Positions 45,082 through 54,261 of a DNA stretch of 64,000 nt are shown here, one piece after another (the stretch's first letter is position 1; every line of letters starts with the position of its first letter). The stretch comes from Flavobacterium sp. 102 (GTDB lineage: Bacteria; Bacteroidota; Bacteroidia; Flavobacteriales; Flavobacteriaceae). Made by a program: the position numbers and the translations under genes. Where the stretch lies: positions 2,232,001-2,296,000 of the forward strand of contig NZ_RBKX01000001.1 of NCBI RefSeq assembly GCF_003634615.1, written 5' to 3'. The notes below the pieces were generated by a model. It did not search any database. It was not told the origin of the DNA and was given only the letters and a program-made list of their open reading frames with translations.

Positions 45082-46857
45082 ATGAAAAAAATCCATTCCC
45101 TACTGTGTTTACTGCTTTTTGTAGTGGTGTTTTCAAGTTGTGAGTCTAATGATGATAACAACAATTCAAGTCCGAATGATGAGACTTTCACTCAAAACTT
45201 TGGCAACTCAGTCAATCGAGATTTTATAGGACAAGTAGTCGATAGTGATAATAATCCAATACAAGGCGTAACCATCAAAATTGGTTCTTCAACGACACAG
45301 ACCGATGTTAACGGTGTTTTCATAATCAATGGTGCTGAGGTCTATCAGCGTTTTGCTTACATCACCGCTAAAAAAACCGGCTACCTTGACGGTTCACGTT
45401 CTATGGTTCCTACAAGCGGTAAAAACAATGTGAAAATTATGTTGTTGCCCTTTGCGCCTCTCGAAACTATCCAATCAGGACAGACTAGCGAAGTGTCTAT
45501 ATATTCGGGAACCAAAGTGGTATTTGATGGTGCTTTTCAAGACGAAAACGGTGCAGATTACAATGGTCCGGTTAGCGTATCGATGTTTCATTTAACACCC
45601 TCTGATGAAAACATCAGTAAGTTGATGCCGGGTATGTTATACGCACAAACCGAAACCAATGAGCAAGCCATTTTAGAAACTTTTGGAATGATTAATGTAG
45701 AATTGCGTGGCAGTGCCGGACAAAAATTAAACATTAAAGAAGGTCACACGGCTGAAATTACTTTACGAATCGATGACAGTCAAATTGCAATTGCGCCGAA
45801 TACCATTCCGTTATGGCATTTTGATGAAACAAAAGGTTATTGGAAACAAGACGGTGAAGCCACAAAAGTCGGCAACAAATACGTCGGCGAAGTATCTCAT
45901 TTCTCTTGGTGGAATTGTGATGCCCAATTTCCAACAGTTACTTTAACACTCACTTTAGTTGATGGCAATGGCAACGGAATTTCAAATGTTGGCGTTGGAT
46001 TAATTGCCAATGGCAATACATGGCCGGTAATGGGTTATACAGATATTGATGGTCAAGTTTCAGGATTAATTCCTGCGAATCAAACTTTAGTTTTAAATGT
46101 TTATCCGGATTATTTCAGTTGTAATTCTAGTAATATTATTTACACCACTTCCATCGGTCCATTTACTGCCAATACTACTTTACCGAATATTGTTATTAAC
46201 AATTCGCCTACTAATTTGAGTTCAACGGTAGTAGGTAATTTATTGAAATGTAATAATACCAATGTAACTAATGGTTATGTAATATTAAGCAGAGCAGGAG
46301 GATATTCAGTATCGCCGGTGACCAATGGCGCTTTTAGTTTCAATGAAATTTATTGTCCAAGTAATACACAATTTACCTTGAAAGGATTTGATATGGATAA
46401 CTTGCAAGTAACAGATTCTATTGCTTATAATTTTACGGCGCCAATCACTAACATTGGTAATCTTCAGGCTTGTACCGCAGTGGATGAATTTATTTCTTAT
46501 CAAATTGATGGTGGTACTTCGGTTTTTTTAATCCAGCAAGTAAACGGTGGATCTGAAGGCAATATCACAAATCCTAATGGTTTATATCTTAACGCTTCCA
46601 ATGGTAACGGAAGTTTATACATTTGGGGGAATACCGATATTCCAGGTGTGTATACAACAGCTCAGTTTTCAATAGAAGGAAATGGCGTTGGGTACATTGG
46701 TTCTGGTACTACAAACACCGTTCAATTCAATCTCAATCAGGCAGGCCCTATTGGTCAATATATTGATTTGACTTTTAGCGGAACCTATCAAGATAGTCAA
46801 GTCGCAGGTGTAACACACACTATAACCGGGGTTGCCCACGTAATAAGAGATAACTAA
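45082..46857 (+). CDS. Surface lipoprotein with carboxypeptidase-regulatory-like domains
   Basis: 591 residues from ATG 45082; the longer frame starts inside the preceding terminator. Lipobox FSSC near residue 19, then an acidic Ser/Asn/Asp-rich stretch (ESNDDNNNSSPNDE) like the surface-export signal of Bacteroidota lipoproteins. Residues about 45-115 form a CarboxypepD-regulatory-like beta domain (FIGQVVDSDNNPIQGVTIKIGSSTTQTDVNGVF), and another similar one follows near 300. The rest is beta-rich without a catalytic motif. Function unknown, probably on the cell surface. Confidence 0.75.
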   Translation: MKKIHSLLCLLLFVVVFSSCESNDDNNNSSPNDETFTQNFGNSVNRDFIGQVVDSDNNPIQGVTIKIGSSTTQTDVNGVFIINGAEVYQRFAYITAKKTGYLDGSRSMVPTSGKNNVKIMLLPFAPLETIQSGQTSEVSIYSGTKVVFDGAFQDENGADYNGPVSVSMFHLTPSDENISKLMPGMLYAQTETNEQAILETFGMINVELRGSAGQKLNIKEGHTAEITLRIDDSQIAIAPNTIPLWHFDETKGYWKQDGEATKVGNKYVGEVSHFSWWNCDAQFPTVTLTLTLVDGNGNGISNVGVGLIANGNTWPVMGYTDIDGQVSGLIPANQTLVLNVYPDYFSCNSSNIIYTTSIGPFTANTTLPNIVINNSPTNLSSTVVGNLLKCNNTNVTNGYVILSRAGGYSVSPVTNGAFSFNEIYCPSNTQFTLKGFDMDNLQVTDSIAYNFTAPITNIGNLQACTAVDEFISYQIDGGTSVFLIQQVNGGSEGNITNPNGLYLNASNGNGSLYIWGNTDIPGVYTTAQFSIEGNGVGYIGSGTTNTVQFNLNQAGPIGQYIDLTFSGTYQDSQVAGVTHTITGVAHVIRDN

Positions 46858-46876
46858 TGAAAAATATTAGTCTATA

Positions 46877-46911
46877 AAAAAAGCCTTCTCAATTGAGAAG
46901 GCTTTTTTTGT
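46877..46911. terminator. Bidirectional intrinsic terminator
   Basis: AAAAGCCTTCTC-AATT-GAGAAGGCTTTT with flanking A and T runs. Confidence 0.9.
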
Positions 46912-47435
46912 TATCCTAAAACTTGACTGACTTCACTTTTCAGAAACGCCAAGGCTACATTGGTAGCGACTTCATCTTGAAGCAAGTTACTCAGTATTTT
47001 TTCTCTTAATTTGTCTGCATCTGTAACCGAAGTATCAGCGGTTGTTTTTCTGATGTTTTGAATGATGGTATTTTTGGCGGTCATGACCATGGTCCAACAT
47101 TCATCGGTAATGTAAATTTGTTGGGTTAAATTGTGCTCAAATTCTTGTTCGATATGGTGTATCAACAAATTTTGATAAGCGGCTTTATCATCATTCATCG
47201 GCGCAACTCTAATCAACAACTTCGCCGGATTGATGCGTTCTAAAAACAAAGCCATTCGCTCATAAGCTTGCAAACGCAAAGGCAAAGCTTGTTTCTGATT
47301 CTCTTTTTGGGCTAACCAACGACGCGTATGCTGTTGGTCTTTGAAATAACTGTTAAATAAATAATAAGCCACACCGCCCGTAATTAGGGATGGAATGGCG
47401 TACATCATCAATTCTAAAATTTTATCTGCATTCAT
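46911..47435 (-). CDS. Conserved membrane-anchored protein of unknown function
   Basis: 174 residues. One N-terminal transmembrane helix (about 9-29, ELMMYAIPSLITGGVAYYLF), then a long helical cytoplasmic part with KENQKQALPLRLQAYERMALFLERINP, which is a feature of a conserved Flavobacteria family without a function. Monocistronic and divergent from the helicase gene. Confidence 0.72.
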   Translation of the reverse strand: MNADKILELMMYAIPSLITGGVAYYLFNSYFKDQQHTRRWLAQKENQKQALPLRLQAYERMALFLERINPAKLLIRVAPMNDDKAAYQNLLIHHIEQEFEHNLTQQIYITDECWTMVMTAKNTIIQNIRKTTADTSVTDADKLREKILSNLLQDEVATNVALAFLKSEVSQVLG

Positions 47436-47492
47436 AAGTTATATCGACTAAAAATTGTTGACAAATATAATAGAAATACCCTTAAATCTTTA

Positions 47493-47523
47493 TTGCAATT
47501 CAGGTTTAGTAACGCTAAATTTG
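47493..47523 (+). promoter_or_regulatory. Promoter of the helicase gene
   Basis: TTG at 47493-47495, a 20-bp spacer, then a perfect TAAATTTG at 47516-47523. Transcription would start near 47529, so the 8-bp repeat array forms the whole 5' UTR. Confidence 0.8.
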
Positions 47524-47540
47524 TCCATTACAATTTTTTA

Positions 47541-47580
47541 CCTTAGTGCCTCAGAACCTTAGCAACTTAGTTTCTTAAAA
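47541..47580. repeat. CCTTAGCA octad array, 5 units, running into the helicase start codon
   Basis: CCTTAGTG, CCTCAGAA, CCTTAGCA, ACTTAGTT, TCTTAAAA in exact 8-bp register. The last A is the first base of the ATG. Confidence 0.85.
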
Positions 47581-49910
47581 TGCAACAATACATTTCCCAA
47601 CTCAACGAAGCCCAACAAGCTCCGGTTTTCCAAAAGGATGGACCAATGATTATCATTGCCGGCGCCGGTTCTGGAAAAACGCGTGTGTTGACCGTTCGTA
47701 TTTCGTATCTGATGAGTTTGGGTGTCGATGCGTTTAATATTTTGGCATTAACGTTTACCAACAAAGCCGCACGCGAAATGAAAAAGCGTATTTCGGATAT
47801 TGTGGGAACCAATGAAGCTAAGAATCTTTGGATGGGAACTTTTCACTCGGTATTTGCTAAGATTTTGCGAATAGAAGCGGAGAAGTTAGGTTATCCGTCG
47901 AACTTTACGATTTATGATACACAAGATAGTGTTCGATTGATTTCGGCGATTATCAAGGAAAACCAACTGGACAAAGACATCTACAAACCCAAACAAGTTT
48001 ACAGTAGAATTTCTTCCTATAAAAATTCGCTGATAACTGTAAAAGCTTATTTCAACAATCCCGAATTAATGGAAGCCGATGCCATGAGCAAAAAGCCACG
48101 CATGGGTGAGATTTATCAACAATATGTAGAGCGTTGTTACAAAAGTGGCGCGATGGATTTTGATGATTTGTTGTTAAAAACCAATGAACTCTTAAATCGA
48201 TTTCCGGATGTTTTGGCCAAATACCAAGACAGATTCCGTTACATTTTGGTCGATGAGTATCAAGATACCAACCATTCGCAGTATTTGATTGTTCGTGCAT
48301 TATCAGATAGATTTCAGAATATTTGTGTCGTTGGCGATGATGCCCAAAGTATTTATGCGTTTCGTGGTGCCAATATCAATAACATTCTCAACTTCCAAAA
48401 GGATTATGAGAACGTGCAAACCTATCGTTTGGAGCAAAATTATCGTTCGACCAAGAACATTGTGGAAGCCGCCAATTCGATTATTGATAAGAATAAAACC
48501 AAGTTGGATAAAATTGTTTGGACAGCGAACGATTTTGGTCCCAAAATAAAAGTCCATCGAAGTATCACTGATGGTGAAGAAGGCCGTTTTGTAGCAGGAG
48601 AAATCTTCGAGCAAAAAATGCGCAACCAAATGATGAACGGACAGTTTGCCATTTTATACAGAACCAATGCCCAATCTCGAGCGATGGAAGATGCGTTGCG
48701 CAAGCGCGATATTCCGTACCGAATTTATGGCGGTTTGTCTTTCTACCAAAGAAAAGAAATCAAAGACGTCTTGTGTTATTTGAGATTGGTTATCAATCCG
48801 AAAGACGAAGAAGCTTTGGTACGCGTTATCAATTATCCGGCAAGAGGTATTGGTGATACGACTGTAGAAAAACTGACTGTAGCTGCCAATCATTACAAAC
48901 GTTCCATATTTGAAGTGATGGAACACATTGATAAAATTGATTTAAAACTCAATTCAGGAACCAAACAAAAAATTGAGGACTTTGTCACGATGATTAAAAG
49001 TTTTCAAGTGATTAACGAACAGCAAGACGCTTTTGTGTTGACCGAACATGTGGCCAAAAAAACCGGTTTGGTGCAAGAACTCAAAAAAGACGCTACACCG
49101 GAAGGAATTGCTCGTATCGAAAACATCGAAACTTTAATGGGCGGTATCAAAGATTTTATCGAAGGGCAAAGAGAAATTGACGGCGCTCGTGGTGCTTTAT
49201 CTGAATTTTTAGAAGATGTAGCTTTGGCTACTGATTTAGACAATGACACCGGCGATGACGACCGAGTAGCTTTGATGACGATTCACTTGGCAAAAGGTTT
49301 GGAGTTTCCGTATGTATTTGTCGTAGGCATGGAAGAGGATTTATTTCCAAGCGCAATGAGTATGAATACACGCAGCGAACTCGAAGAAGAACGCCGTTTG
49401 TTTTATGTAGCGTTAACGCGTGCCGAACATCAAGCGTATCTGACTTATGCCCAATCGCGTTACCGTTGGGGAAAACTTACCGATGCCGAACCTTCGCGTT
49501 TTATTGAAGAAATCAAAGATGAATATATAGAATACATCAATCCGATGGAAACCGGCGGTTATCGTTACAAACCAACGATTGATTTGGATATTTTTGGCGA
49601 TATAGATAAATCGAAATTGCGTTTGGCAAAACCGGTAACCGGAACGCCACCAAAAACTTATGGAGAAGAAACTTCTTCTTCAGTAAATATTCGTAAATTG
49701 AAACCTGTATCAAGCAATGCACCAAGCAATCCCAATTTATTCGACAGCAAATTGACCATTGGCAACAAAGTAATGCACGAACGTTTTGGTAAAGGTGAAA
49801 TTGTAAACTTAGAAGGTATTGGTGCCGACAGAAAAGCGGAAATCAAGTTTGAAGTGGGCGGCATTAAGAAGTTGTTGCTGCGGTTTGCGAAACTAGATGT
49901 GATTGGATAG
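47580..49910 (+). CDS. UvrD/PcrA-family superfamily 1 DNA helicase
   Basis: 776 residues. Walker A AGAGSGKTR (about 26-34), NKAAREMKKRI, Walker B ILVDEYQDTNHSQY near 220, GDDAQSIYAFRGANINNIL, EQNYRSTKNIVEAAN near 280, and motifs V-VI with DRVALMTIHLAKGLEFPYVFVVG and ERRLFYVALTRAEH. The C-terminal region ends with the UvrD/PcrA Tudor-like tail (GNKVMHERFGKGEIVNLEG). It unwinds DNA 3'-5' in nucleotide-excision and mismatch repair and removes RNA polymerase or RecA filaments. Monocistronic. Confidence 0.92.
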   Translation: MQQYISQLNEAQQAPVFQKDGPMIIIAGAGSGKTRVLTVRISYLMSLGVDAFNILALTFTNKAAREMKKRISDIVGTNEAKNLWMGTFHSVFAKILRIEAEKLGYPSNFTIYDTQDSVRLISAIIKENQLDKDIYKPKQVYSRISSYKNSLITVKAYFNNPELMEADAMSKKPRMGEIYQQYVERCYKSGAMDFDDLLLKTNELLNRFPDVLAKYQDRFRYILVDEYQDTNHSQYLIVRALSDRFQNICVVGDDAQSIYAFRGANINNILNFQKDYENVQTYRLEQNYRSTKNIVEAANSIIDKNKTKLDKIVWTANDFGPKIKVHRSITDGEEGRFVAGEIFEQKMRNQMMNGQFAILYRTNAQSRAMEDALRKRDIPYRIYGGLSFYQRKEIKDVLCYLRLVINPKDEEALVRVINYPARGIGDTTVEKLTVAANHYKRSIFEVMEHIDKIDLKLNSGTKQKIEDFVTMIKSFQVINEQQDAFVLTEHVAKKTGLVQELKKDATPEGIARIENIETLMGGIKDFIEGQREIDGARGALSEFLEDVALATDLDNDTGDDDRVALMTIHLAKGLEFPYVFVVGMEEDLFPSAMSMNTRSELEEERRLFYVALTRAEHQAYLTYAQSRYRWGKLTDAEPSRFIEEIKDEYIEYINPMETGGYRYKPTIDLDIFGDIDKSKLRLAKPVTGTPPKTYGEETSSSVNIRKLKPVSSNAPSNPNLFDSKLTIGNKVMHERFGKGEIVNLEGIGADRKAEIKFEVGGIKKLLLRFAKLDVIG

Positions 49911-49911
49911 C

Positions 49912-49992
49912 AGTAAGCTTTAGGCAATAAGCCATAAGCAATTAGTGTAAATAATTTAATGCCTATAGCATAAAGCTTAAGGCTTAAAGCAT
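49912..49992. repeat. TAAGCAA heptads between helicase and Sua5-type genes
   Basis: From the helicase stop TAG: ATAGCAG, TAAGCTT, TAGGCAA, TAAGCCA, TAAGCAA (49907-49941). Then after 30 bp GCATAAA, GCTTAAG, GCTTAAA, GCATAAA run up to the next start codon. Confidence 0.8.
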
Positions 49993-49998
49993 AAAAAA

Positions 49999-50619
49999 AT
50001 GGCCGAATTCATTAAAATTTACGAAGACAAACCCAACGAAGCCGCTATCAAAAAAGTGGTTGAGGTTTTGCGCAATGGAGGTTTAGTGATTTATCCAACT
50101 GATACCGTTTATGGTTTGGGTTGTGATATTACCAATACAAAAGCTTTGGAACGCATTGCCAAAATAAAAGGGATTAAATTGGAGAAAGCCAATTTCTCTT
50201 TCGTTTGCAGTGATTTAAGCAATTTATCAGATTATGTAAAGCAGATTGATACTTCGACTTTTAAAATCCTTAAAAGAGCACTTCCCGGACCTTATACCTT
50301 TATTTTACCGGGAAATAATGATTTACCCAGAGAATTTCGAAAAAAGAAAACTGTTGGTATTCGTGTTCCCGACAATAATATCGCTTTAGAGATTGTAAAA
50401 ATGCTGGGCAATCCAATTGTTTCGACCTCGATTCATGATGATGATGAAGTATTAGAATATTCTACTGATCCGGAACTGATTTTTGAGAAATGGCAAAACA
50501 GAGTAGATATGGTTATTGATGGTGGTTATGGAGATAACGTTGGTTCTACCATAATTGATTTGTCAGGATATGAACCGGTTGTACTTCGTGAAGGCAAAGG
50601 TAATCCTGATATCTTTTAG
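49999..50619 (+). CDS. Sua5/YciO/YrdC-family protein (threonylcarbamoyl-AMP synthase type)
   Basis: 206 residues, a single YrdC domain. GGLVIYPTDTVYGLGCD (28-44) and LPGPYTFILPGNNDLP with the KKTVGIRVPDN motif mark the nucleotide/carbonate pocket. It forms threonylcarbamoyl-AMP for the t6A tRNA modification at A37. The absence of the Sua5 C-terminal domain and some features (NFSFVCSDLS) fit the YciO branch, whose catalysis is weaker, so the assignment to t6A synthesis is not certain. Confidence 0.82.
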   Translation: MAEFIKIYEDKPNEAAIKKVVEVLRNGGLVIYPTDTVYGLGCDITNTKALERIAKIKGIKLEKANFSFVCSDLSNLSDYVKQIDTSTFKILKRALPGPYTFILPGNNDLPREFRKKKTVGIRVPDNNIALEIVKMLGNPIVSTSIHDDDEVLEYSTDPELIFEKWQNRVDMVIDGGYGDNVGSTIIDLSGYEPVVLREGKGNPDIF

Positions 50620-50645
50620 TATTCAGTCTCAGTTTTCAGTAACCC
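50619..50645. repeat. GTTTTCA heptad array at the stop codon, left partner
   Basis: GTATTCA, GTCTCA (6 bp), GTTTTCA, GTAACCC. The first unit starts with the last base of the stop codon TAG. Confidence 0.75.
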
Positions 50646-50653
50646 TATAAATA

Positions 50654-50686
50654 AAAAACGTCTCGATTTCTCGGGACGTTTTTTTA
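50654..50686. terminator. Bidirectional intrinsic terminator
   Basis: AAAACGTCTCGA-TTTC-TCGGGACGTTTT with A and T runs, flanked by inverted heptad arrays. Confidence 0.9.
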
Positions 50687-50687
50687 T

Positions 50688-50715
50688 CTGAACACTGTTC
50701 ACTGAATACGGAACA
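50688..50715. repeat. CTGAACA heptad array, inverted partner
   Basis: CTGAACA, CTGTTCA, CTGAATA, CGGAACA in exact register, abutting the stop codon of the OmpA gene at 50716. Inverted relative to 50619-50645. Confidence 0.85.
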
Positions 50716-51552
50716 CTATTTTTTCTGATTCTTCATTTCTTTCTCAATCATATCATAGAACTCATCAATTTTAGGAAGTACTACAATACGCGTTCTTCTG
50801 TTTTTAGAACGATTGTCAGCCGAAGTATTGTCTACCAACGGAATGTATTCTCCACGACCGGCAGCAATTAACTGAGAAGGTTTTACACCCAATTCTTTAG
50901 TTAAAACTCTGATGATGGCGGTTGAACGTTTCACACTCAAATCCCAGTTGTCAAGCAAAACGGCATTTCCTGTAAACGGAACGTTATCGGTGTGACCTTC
51001 AACCATACATTCGAACGTTGGCTTGTCATTGATTACTTTAGCTACTTTGGCTAAGACTTCTTTAGCTCTGTCGCTTACTACATAGCTTCCGCTTTTGAAT
51101 AATAATTTGTCTGCGATAGAAATGAAAACCACTCCTTTTTCTACGTTTACTTCAATATCCGGATCAGAAATACCTACCGAACTTTTCAAGCTGGTAACCA
51201 ATGCCAAGGTAACGCTGTCTTTTCTGGTCAATGCGTCTTGTAAACGGGTAATTTTAAGGTCTTTTTCTCTTAAACTTTCAAGCGATTTCTCTAGGTTTTG
51301 TGCACCTTTTGAAGTCAACATGGTCAACTCTTTTGAATTATTGATTAAATCTGAGTTGTTTTGTTTCAGATAATCATTTTGTTTTGACAAAGCGTCTTTT
51401 TCAGAAAGACACATGTTCAATTTAACGGTTGTTGAATTTAATAAGTCTTGACATTCCTTATTTTGTGCTTCTAGTGCAGCAATTTTTTTCTTAGTTCCAC
51501 ACGAAGTCAACGTTAAGGCAGCTAATGAAAGGGCAAAAATTACTTTTTTCAT
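50716..51552 (-). CDS. OmpA-family lipoprotein with coiled coil
   Basis: 278 residues. Lipobox LTLTSC near residue 18. Residues about 25-115 are a Leu/Gln/Asn-rich coiled coil (KKKIAALEAQNKECQDLL, KDALSKQNDYLKQNN). The C-terminal OmpA peptidoglycan-binding domain shows FKSGSYVVSDRAKEVLAKVAKVI, VEGHTDNVPFTG, NWDLSVKRSTAIIRVL and NRRTRIVVLP. It anchors the outer membrane to the cell wall from the periplasmic side. Terminator shared with the Sua5-type gene. Confidence 0.9.
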   Translation of the reverse strand: MKKVIFALSLAALTLTSCGTKKKIAALEAQNKECQDLLNSTTVKLNMCLSEKDALSKQNDYLKQNNSDLINNSKELTMLTSKGAQNLEKSLESLREKDLKITRLQDALTRKDSVTLALVTSLKSSVGISDPDIEVNVEKGVVFISIADKLLFKSGSYVVSDRAKEVLAKVAKVINDKPTFECMVEGHTDNVPFTGNAVLLDNWDLSVKRSTAIIRVLTKELGVKPSQLIAAGRGEYIPLVDNTSADNRSKNRRTRIVVLPKIDEFYDMIEKEMKNQKK

Positions 51553-51634
51553 AGGTGTTTTGATTAAAATTTTAACAAAAATACGATTATTTTAAATGTG
51601 AAGAGTTTTAGGGAATGATAAACTCTTGTTAAAA

Positions 51635-52630
51635 TCATTTCTCAAAAACGGTGCCGCTCTTGATAAAATACTTGTAAACAATACTCTTGGTTTGATAGTA
51701 GTTTTCGGAATTTGTTTTACTGCGCTTTTTTAAGTTTCTGTTTATCAAATGATAAAATTCAAAATGTGCTTTGATGATGGCCCAACAATGAATAAATTTT
51801 CCTTTTAAAATAAATTGGATTCCGGCCAAACCATCCAAACAAAGCCGGGTGAAAATGATGGAAAACAGTTTGTTTTGAGGTAAATTTTTGGTCAACATCA
51901 TTAAGGAGTTTCTGAAGTTCAAGAATGTTTTTCTCGGATTGCTTTCGTTTAAAGTCGCGCCACCAACATGATAAACCACAGACTTCGAAGTGTATTTGGC
52001 TTTAAAACCCAAATTGAAAGCGCGCCAACACAAATCAATTTCTTCCTGATGCGCAAAGAAATCACCGTCAAAACCGTTTAAGGTTCGGTAAATGTCTTTT
52101 CGAATAAACAAACATGCACCGCTAGCCCAAAAAATGTCTCTTTCGTCATCGTATTGACCGTTGTCTTTTTCGATGGTTTCAAAAATACGACCACGGCAAT
52201 AAGGATAACCAAATTGGTCTACAAAACCTCCGGCAGCTCCCGCATATTCAAAATATGCTTTGTTTTTGTAATCTAAAATTTTAGGCTGAATGATGCCGGT
52301 ATTAGGTTCATTATCAAAGATAGTTAAAATAGGAGCGAGCCAATTTTCAGTGACTTCGATATCTGAATTGACTAAGGCATAATAGTCTTCTTCTACTTGT
52401 TCTAAAGCCACATTATAGCCATTGGCAAAGCCAAAATTATCTTCGTTTTGAATGATAGAAACTTGAGGAAATTGTGTTTTAATCACTTCAATTGAATTAT
52501 CAGTTGAAGCATTGTCGGCGACATATATTTTGGCTTCATTAGAAAAAGCTACTATTGAAGGCAAGAATTGCTCCAGCAATTGGGCTCCATTCCAGTTCAA
52601 TATGACTACAGCTATTCTTTTGTCTTTCAT
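51635..52630 (-). CDS. Family 2 glycosyltransferase
   Basis: 331 residues. A GT-A fold N-terminus: VAVVILNWNGAQLLEQFLPS, VADNASTDNSIEVIKT, NFGFANGYNVALE, then the metal-binding Asp region LVNSDIEVTENWL and FASGACLFIRKDIYRTLNGFDGDFFAHQEEIDLCWRAFNLGF. It transfers a sugar from an NDP donor, most likely rhamnosyl-type as in similar enzymes of polysaccharide or protein glycosylation; the acceptor is unknown. Lies 18 bp downstream of the HsdR-N gene, same strand. Confidence 0.87.
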   Translation of the reverse strand: MKDKRIAVVILNWNGAQLLEQFLPSIVAFSNEAKIYVADNASTDNSIEVIKTQFPQVSIIQNEDNFGFANGYNVALEQVEEDYYALVNSDIEVTENWLAPILTIFDNEPNTGIIQPKILDYKNKAYFEYAGAAGGFVDQFGYPYCRGRIFETIEKDNGQYDDERDIFWASGACLFIRKDIYRTLNGFDGDFFAHQEEIDLCWRAFNLGFKAKYTSKSVVYHVGGATLNESNPRKTFLNFRNSLMMLTKNLPQNKLFSIIFTRLCLDGLAGIQFILKGKFIHCWAIIKAHFEFYHLINRNLKKRSKTNSENYYQTKSIVYKYFIKSGTVFEK

Positions 52631-52648
52631 CTCTGGTCTATTCGTCTC

Positions 52649-53092
52649 TTATTTAAAATCAGGCAACTCTTTCAAAAAAACATATTGCTCTTTCTCAAAG
52701 TCCATTTGACAAAAGTAATGATTTAGTCCGTTGGTTACCATCAAGTATTTTGCATTGAGTTTGAGGTTGTAACGCGCAATTTGATCAAAGGTATTTTGAG
52801 TGATGTTAACCTCTGGTGCTTTGCATTCAATTAGTAAAAAAATTTCACCATTAGGTTGAAAAACAACTATATCATAGCGTTTGTTTATATCATTGATTTT
52901 GATTAATTTTTCAACGTTGAGGTATGATTTCGGATAATTTTTCTCTTGTAATAAAAACTGAACGGTGTGCTGGCGAACCCATTCTTCGGGTGTGAGGATG
53001 ATAAACTTTTTCCTGATATCATCAAAAATGGACACTTTATTTTCACTATTTTTGAAGCGAAACGAATAAGCAGGAAAGTTGAGGTTTTGCAT
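52649..53092 (-). CDS. Small PD-(D/E)XK protein, HsdR N-terminal type
   Basis: 147 residues. YDIVVFQPNGEIFLLIECKAP at about 73-93 is the D-(x)n-ExK motif of the type I restriction enzyme R-subunit N-terminal domain family (HSDR_N_2). The remaining part is short, with no helicase. Such stand-alone proteins are common in Flavobacteria near housekeeping genes, and it lies directly upstream of a glycosyltransferase. Nuclease activity is possible but unproven; not evidence of a restriction system. Confidence 0.8.
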   Translation of the reverse strand: MQNLNFPAYSFRFKNSENKVSIFDDIRKKFIILTPEEWVRQHTVQFLLQEKNYPKSYLNVEKLIKINDINKRYDIVVFQPNGEIFLLIECKAPEVNITQNTFDQIARYNLKLNAKYLMVTNGLNHYFCQMDFEKEQYVFLKELPDFK

Positions 53093-53103
53093 ATAGCAAA
53101 TAT

Positions 53104-53142
53104 ATAAATTTAGACAATAGACAAAGAGACCAAAGACGATAG
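53104..53142. repeat. AGACAAT-type heptads upstream of holA
   Basis: AGACAAT, AGACAAAG, AGACCAA, AGACGAT, AGACTAG-like units, 7-8 bp each. A partly inverted stretch with TATC/GTC words follows to 53200. Confidence 0.6.
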
Positions 53143-53208
53143 ACTAGCCAAACAGTCTTTTATCTATCCGTCAATTATCTGTTGGTCATCTTTTATCAAA
53201 ATAACACA

Positions 53209-54213
53209 ATGGACGAAGTACTAAAAATTATCAACGATATAAAAGCCGGAAAAGTAAAACCTATCTATTTTTTGATGGGAGAAGAGCCTTATTATATCGA
53301 TAGAATTACCGAATATTTGGAGCACAATCTTTTAACCGAAGAGGAGAAAGGCTTTAACCAAATGGTATTATACGGTCGTGATACAACCATTGATGATATT
53401 GTTTCCAATGCCAAACGCTATCCGATGATGGCGGAACGTCAAGTCGTGATTGTAAAGGAAGCACAAGATTTGGCCAAAACCATTGACAAACTAGAATCTT
53501 ATGCTGAAAATCCACAACCTACGACGGTTTTGGTAATGGCTTATAAATACAAAACTCTCGACAAACGCAAAAAAATCACCAAGACTTTAGACAAACACGG
53601 CTTAGTTTATGAGAGCAAAAAAATGTATGAAAACCAAGTAGGTCAATGGATTACACGTGTTTTACAAGGTAAAGGTTATACCATTGAACCCAAAGCGAAT
53701 GCGATGTTGGTCGCGTTTTTAGGCAATGATTTAAGCAGAATTGCTAATGAATTAACCAAGCTTGAAATTATTTTGCCAAAAGGCAGTGCGATTACACCAC
53801 ATCATATTGAAGAAAATATTGGCTTTAGCAAAGATTTCAATGTATTCGAATTTCGAAAAGCTATTGGGGAAGGTAATCAATTAAAAGCGTATCAGATAGC
53901 CCATTATTTTGCCCAAAACCAAAAGGATAATCCTATGGTTGTTGTAAATGCTCAGGTGTTTTCTTTTTTCTCTTCTTTATTACAATACCACGGTTTAAAA
54001 GATAAATCACCTTCTAATGTAGCAAAAATATTGAAAGTCAATCCCTATTTTGTTAATGATTACATTGGTGCTGCCAAGAATTATCCTATGCGAAAAGTAA
54101 GCGGCATTGTGGCTACTTTACGCGATATTGATGTCAAGGGAAAAGGCGTTGGCGCTGCCAATCTTGAGGATGCTGATTTGTATAAAGAAATGCTCACCAG
54201 TATATTCAGGTAG
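53209..54213 (+). CDS. holA: DNA polymerase III delta subunit
   Basis: 334 residues from ATG 53209; the longer frame from 53182 adds a poor N-terminus. The N-terminal AAA+-like fold starts with KPIYFLMGEEPYYIDRITEYL (about 17-37), and LSRIANELTKLEI and FSFFSSLLQYHGLKD are typical of the HolA collar region. It is the clamp-loader subunit that opens the beta sliding clamp. Gene monocistronic or with the following amidohydrolase. Confidence 0.88.
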   Translation: MDEVLKIINDIKAGKVKPIYFLMGEEPYYIDRITEYLEHNLLTEEEKGFNQMVLYGRDTTIDDIVSNAKRYPMMAERQVVIVKEAQDLAKTIDKLESYAENPQPTTVLVMAYKYKTLDKRKKITKTLDKHGLVYESKKMYENQVGQWITRVLQGKGYTIEPKANAMLVAFLGNDLSRIANELTKLEIILPKGSAITPHHIEENIGFSKDFNVFEFRKAIGEGNQLKAYQIAHYFAQNQKDNPMVVVNAQVFSFFSSLLQYHGLKDKSPSNVAKILKVNPYFVNDYIGAAKNYPMRKVSGIVATLRDIDVKGKGVGAANLEDADLYKEMLTSIFR

Positions 54214-54261
54214 ATTGCATCTTTTAAAAATTACTATCTTTATCAGTCTAATATTATTCTG

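Noticed and set aside
52649..53092. A type I restriction-modification locus
   Set aside because: Only a 147-residue HsdR-N-like domain; no helicase, methylase or specificity gene around it.
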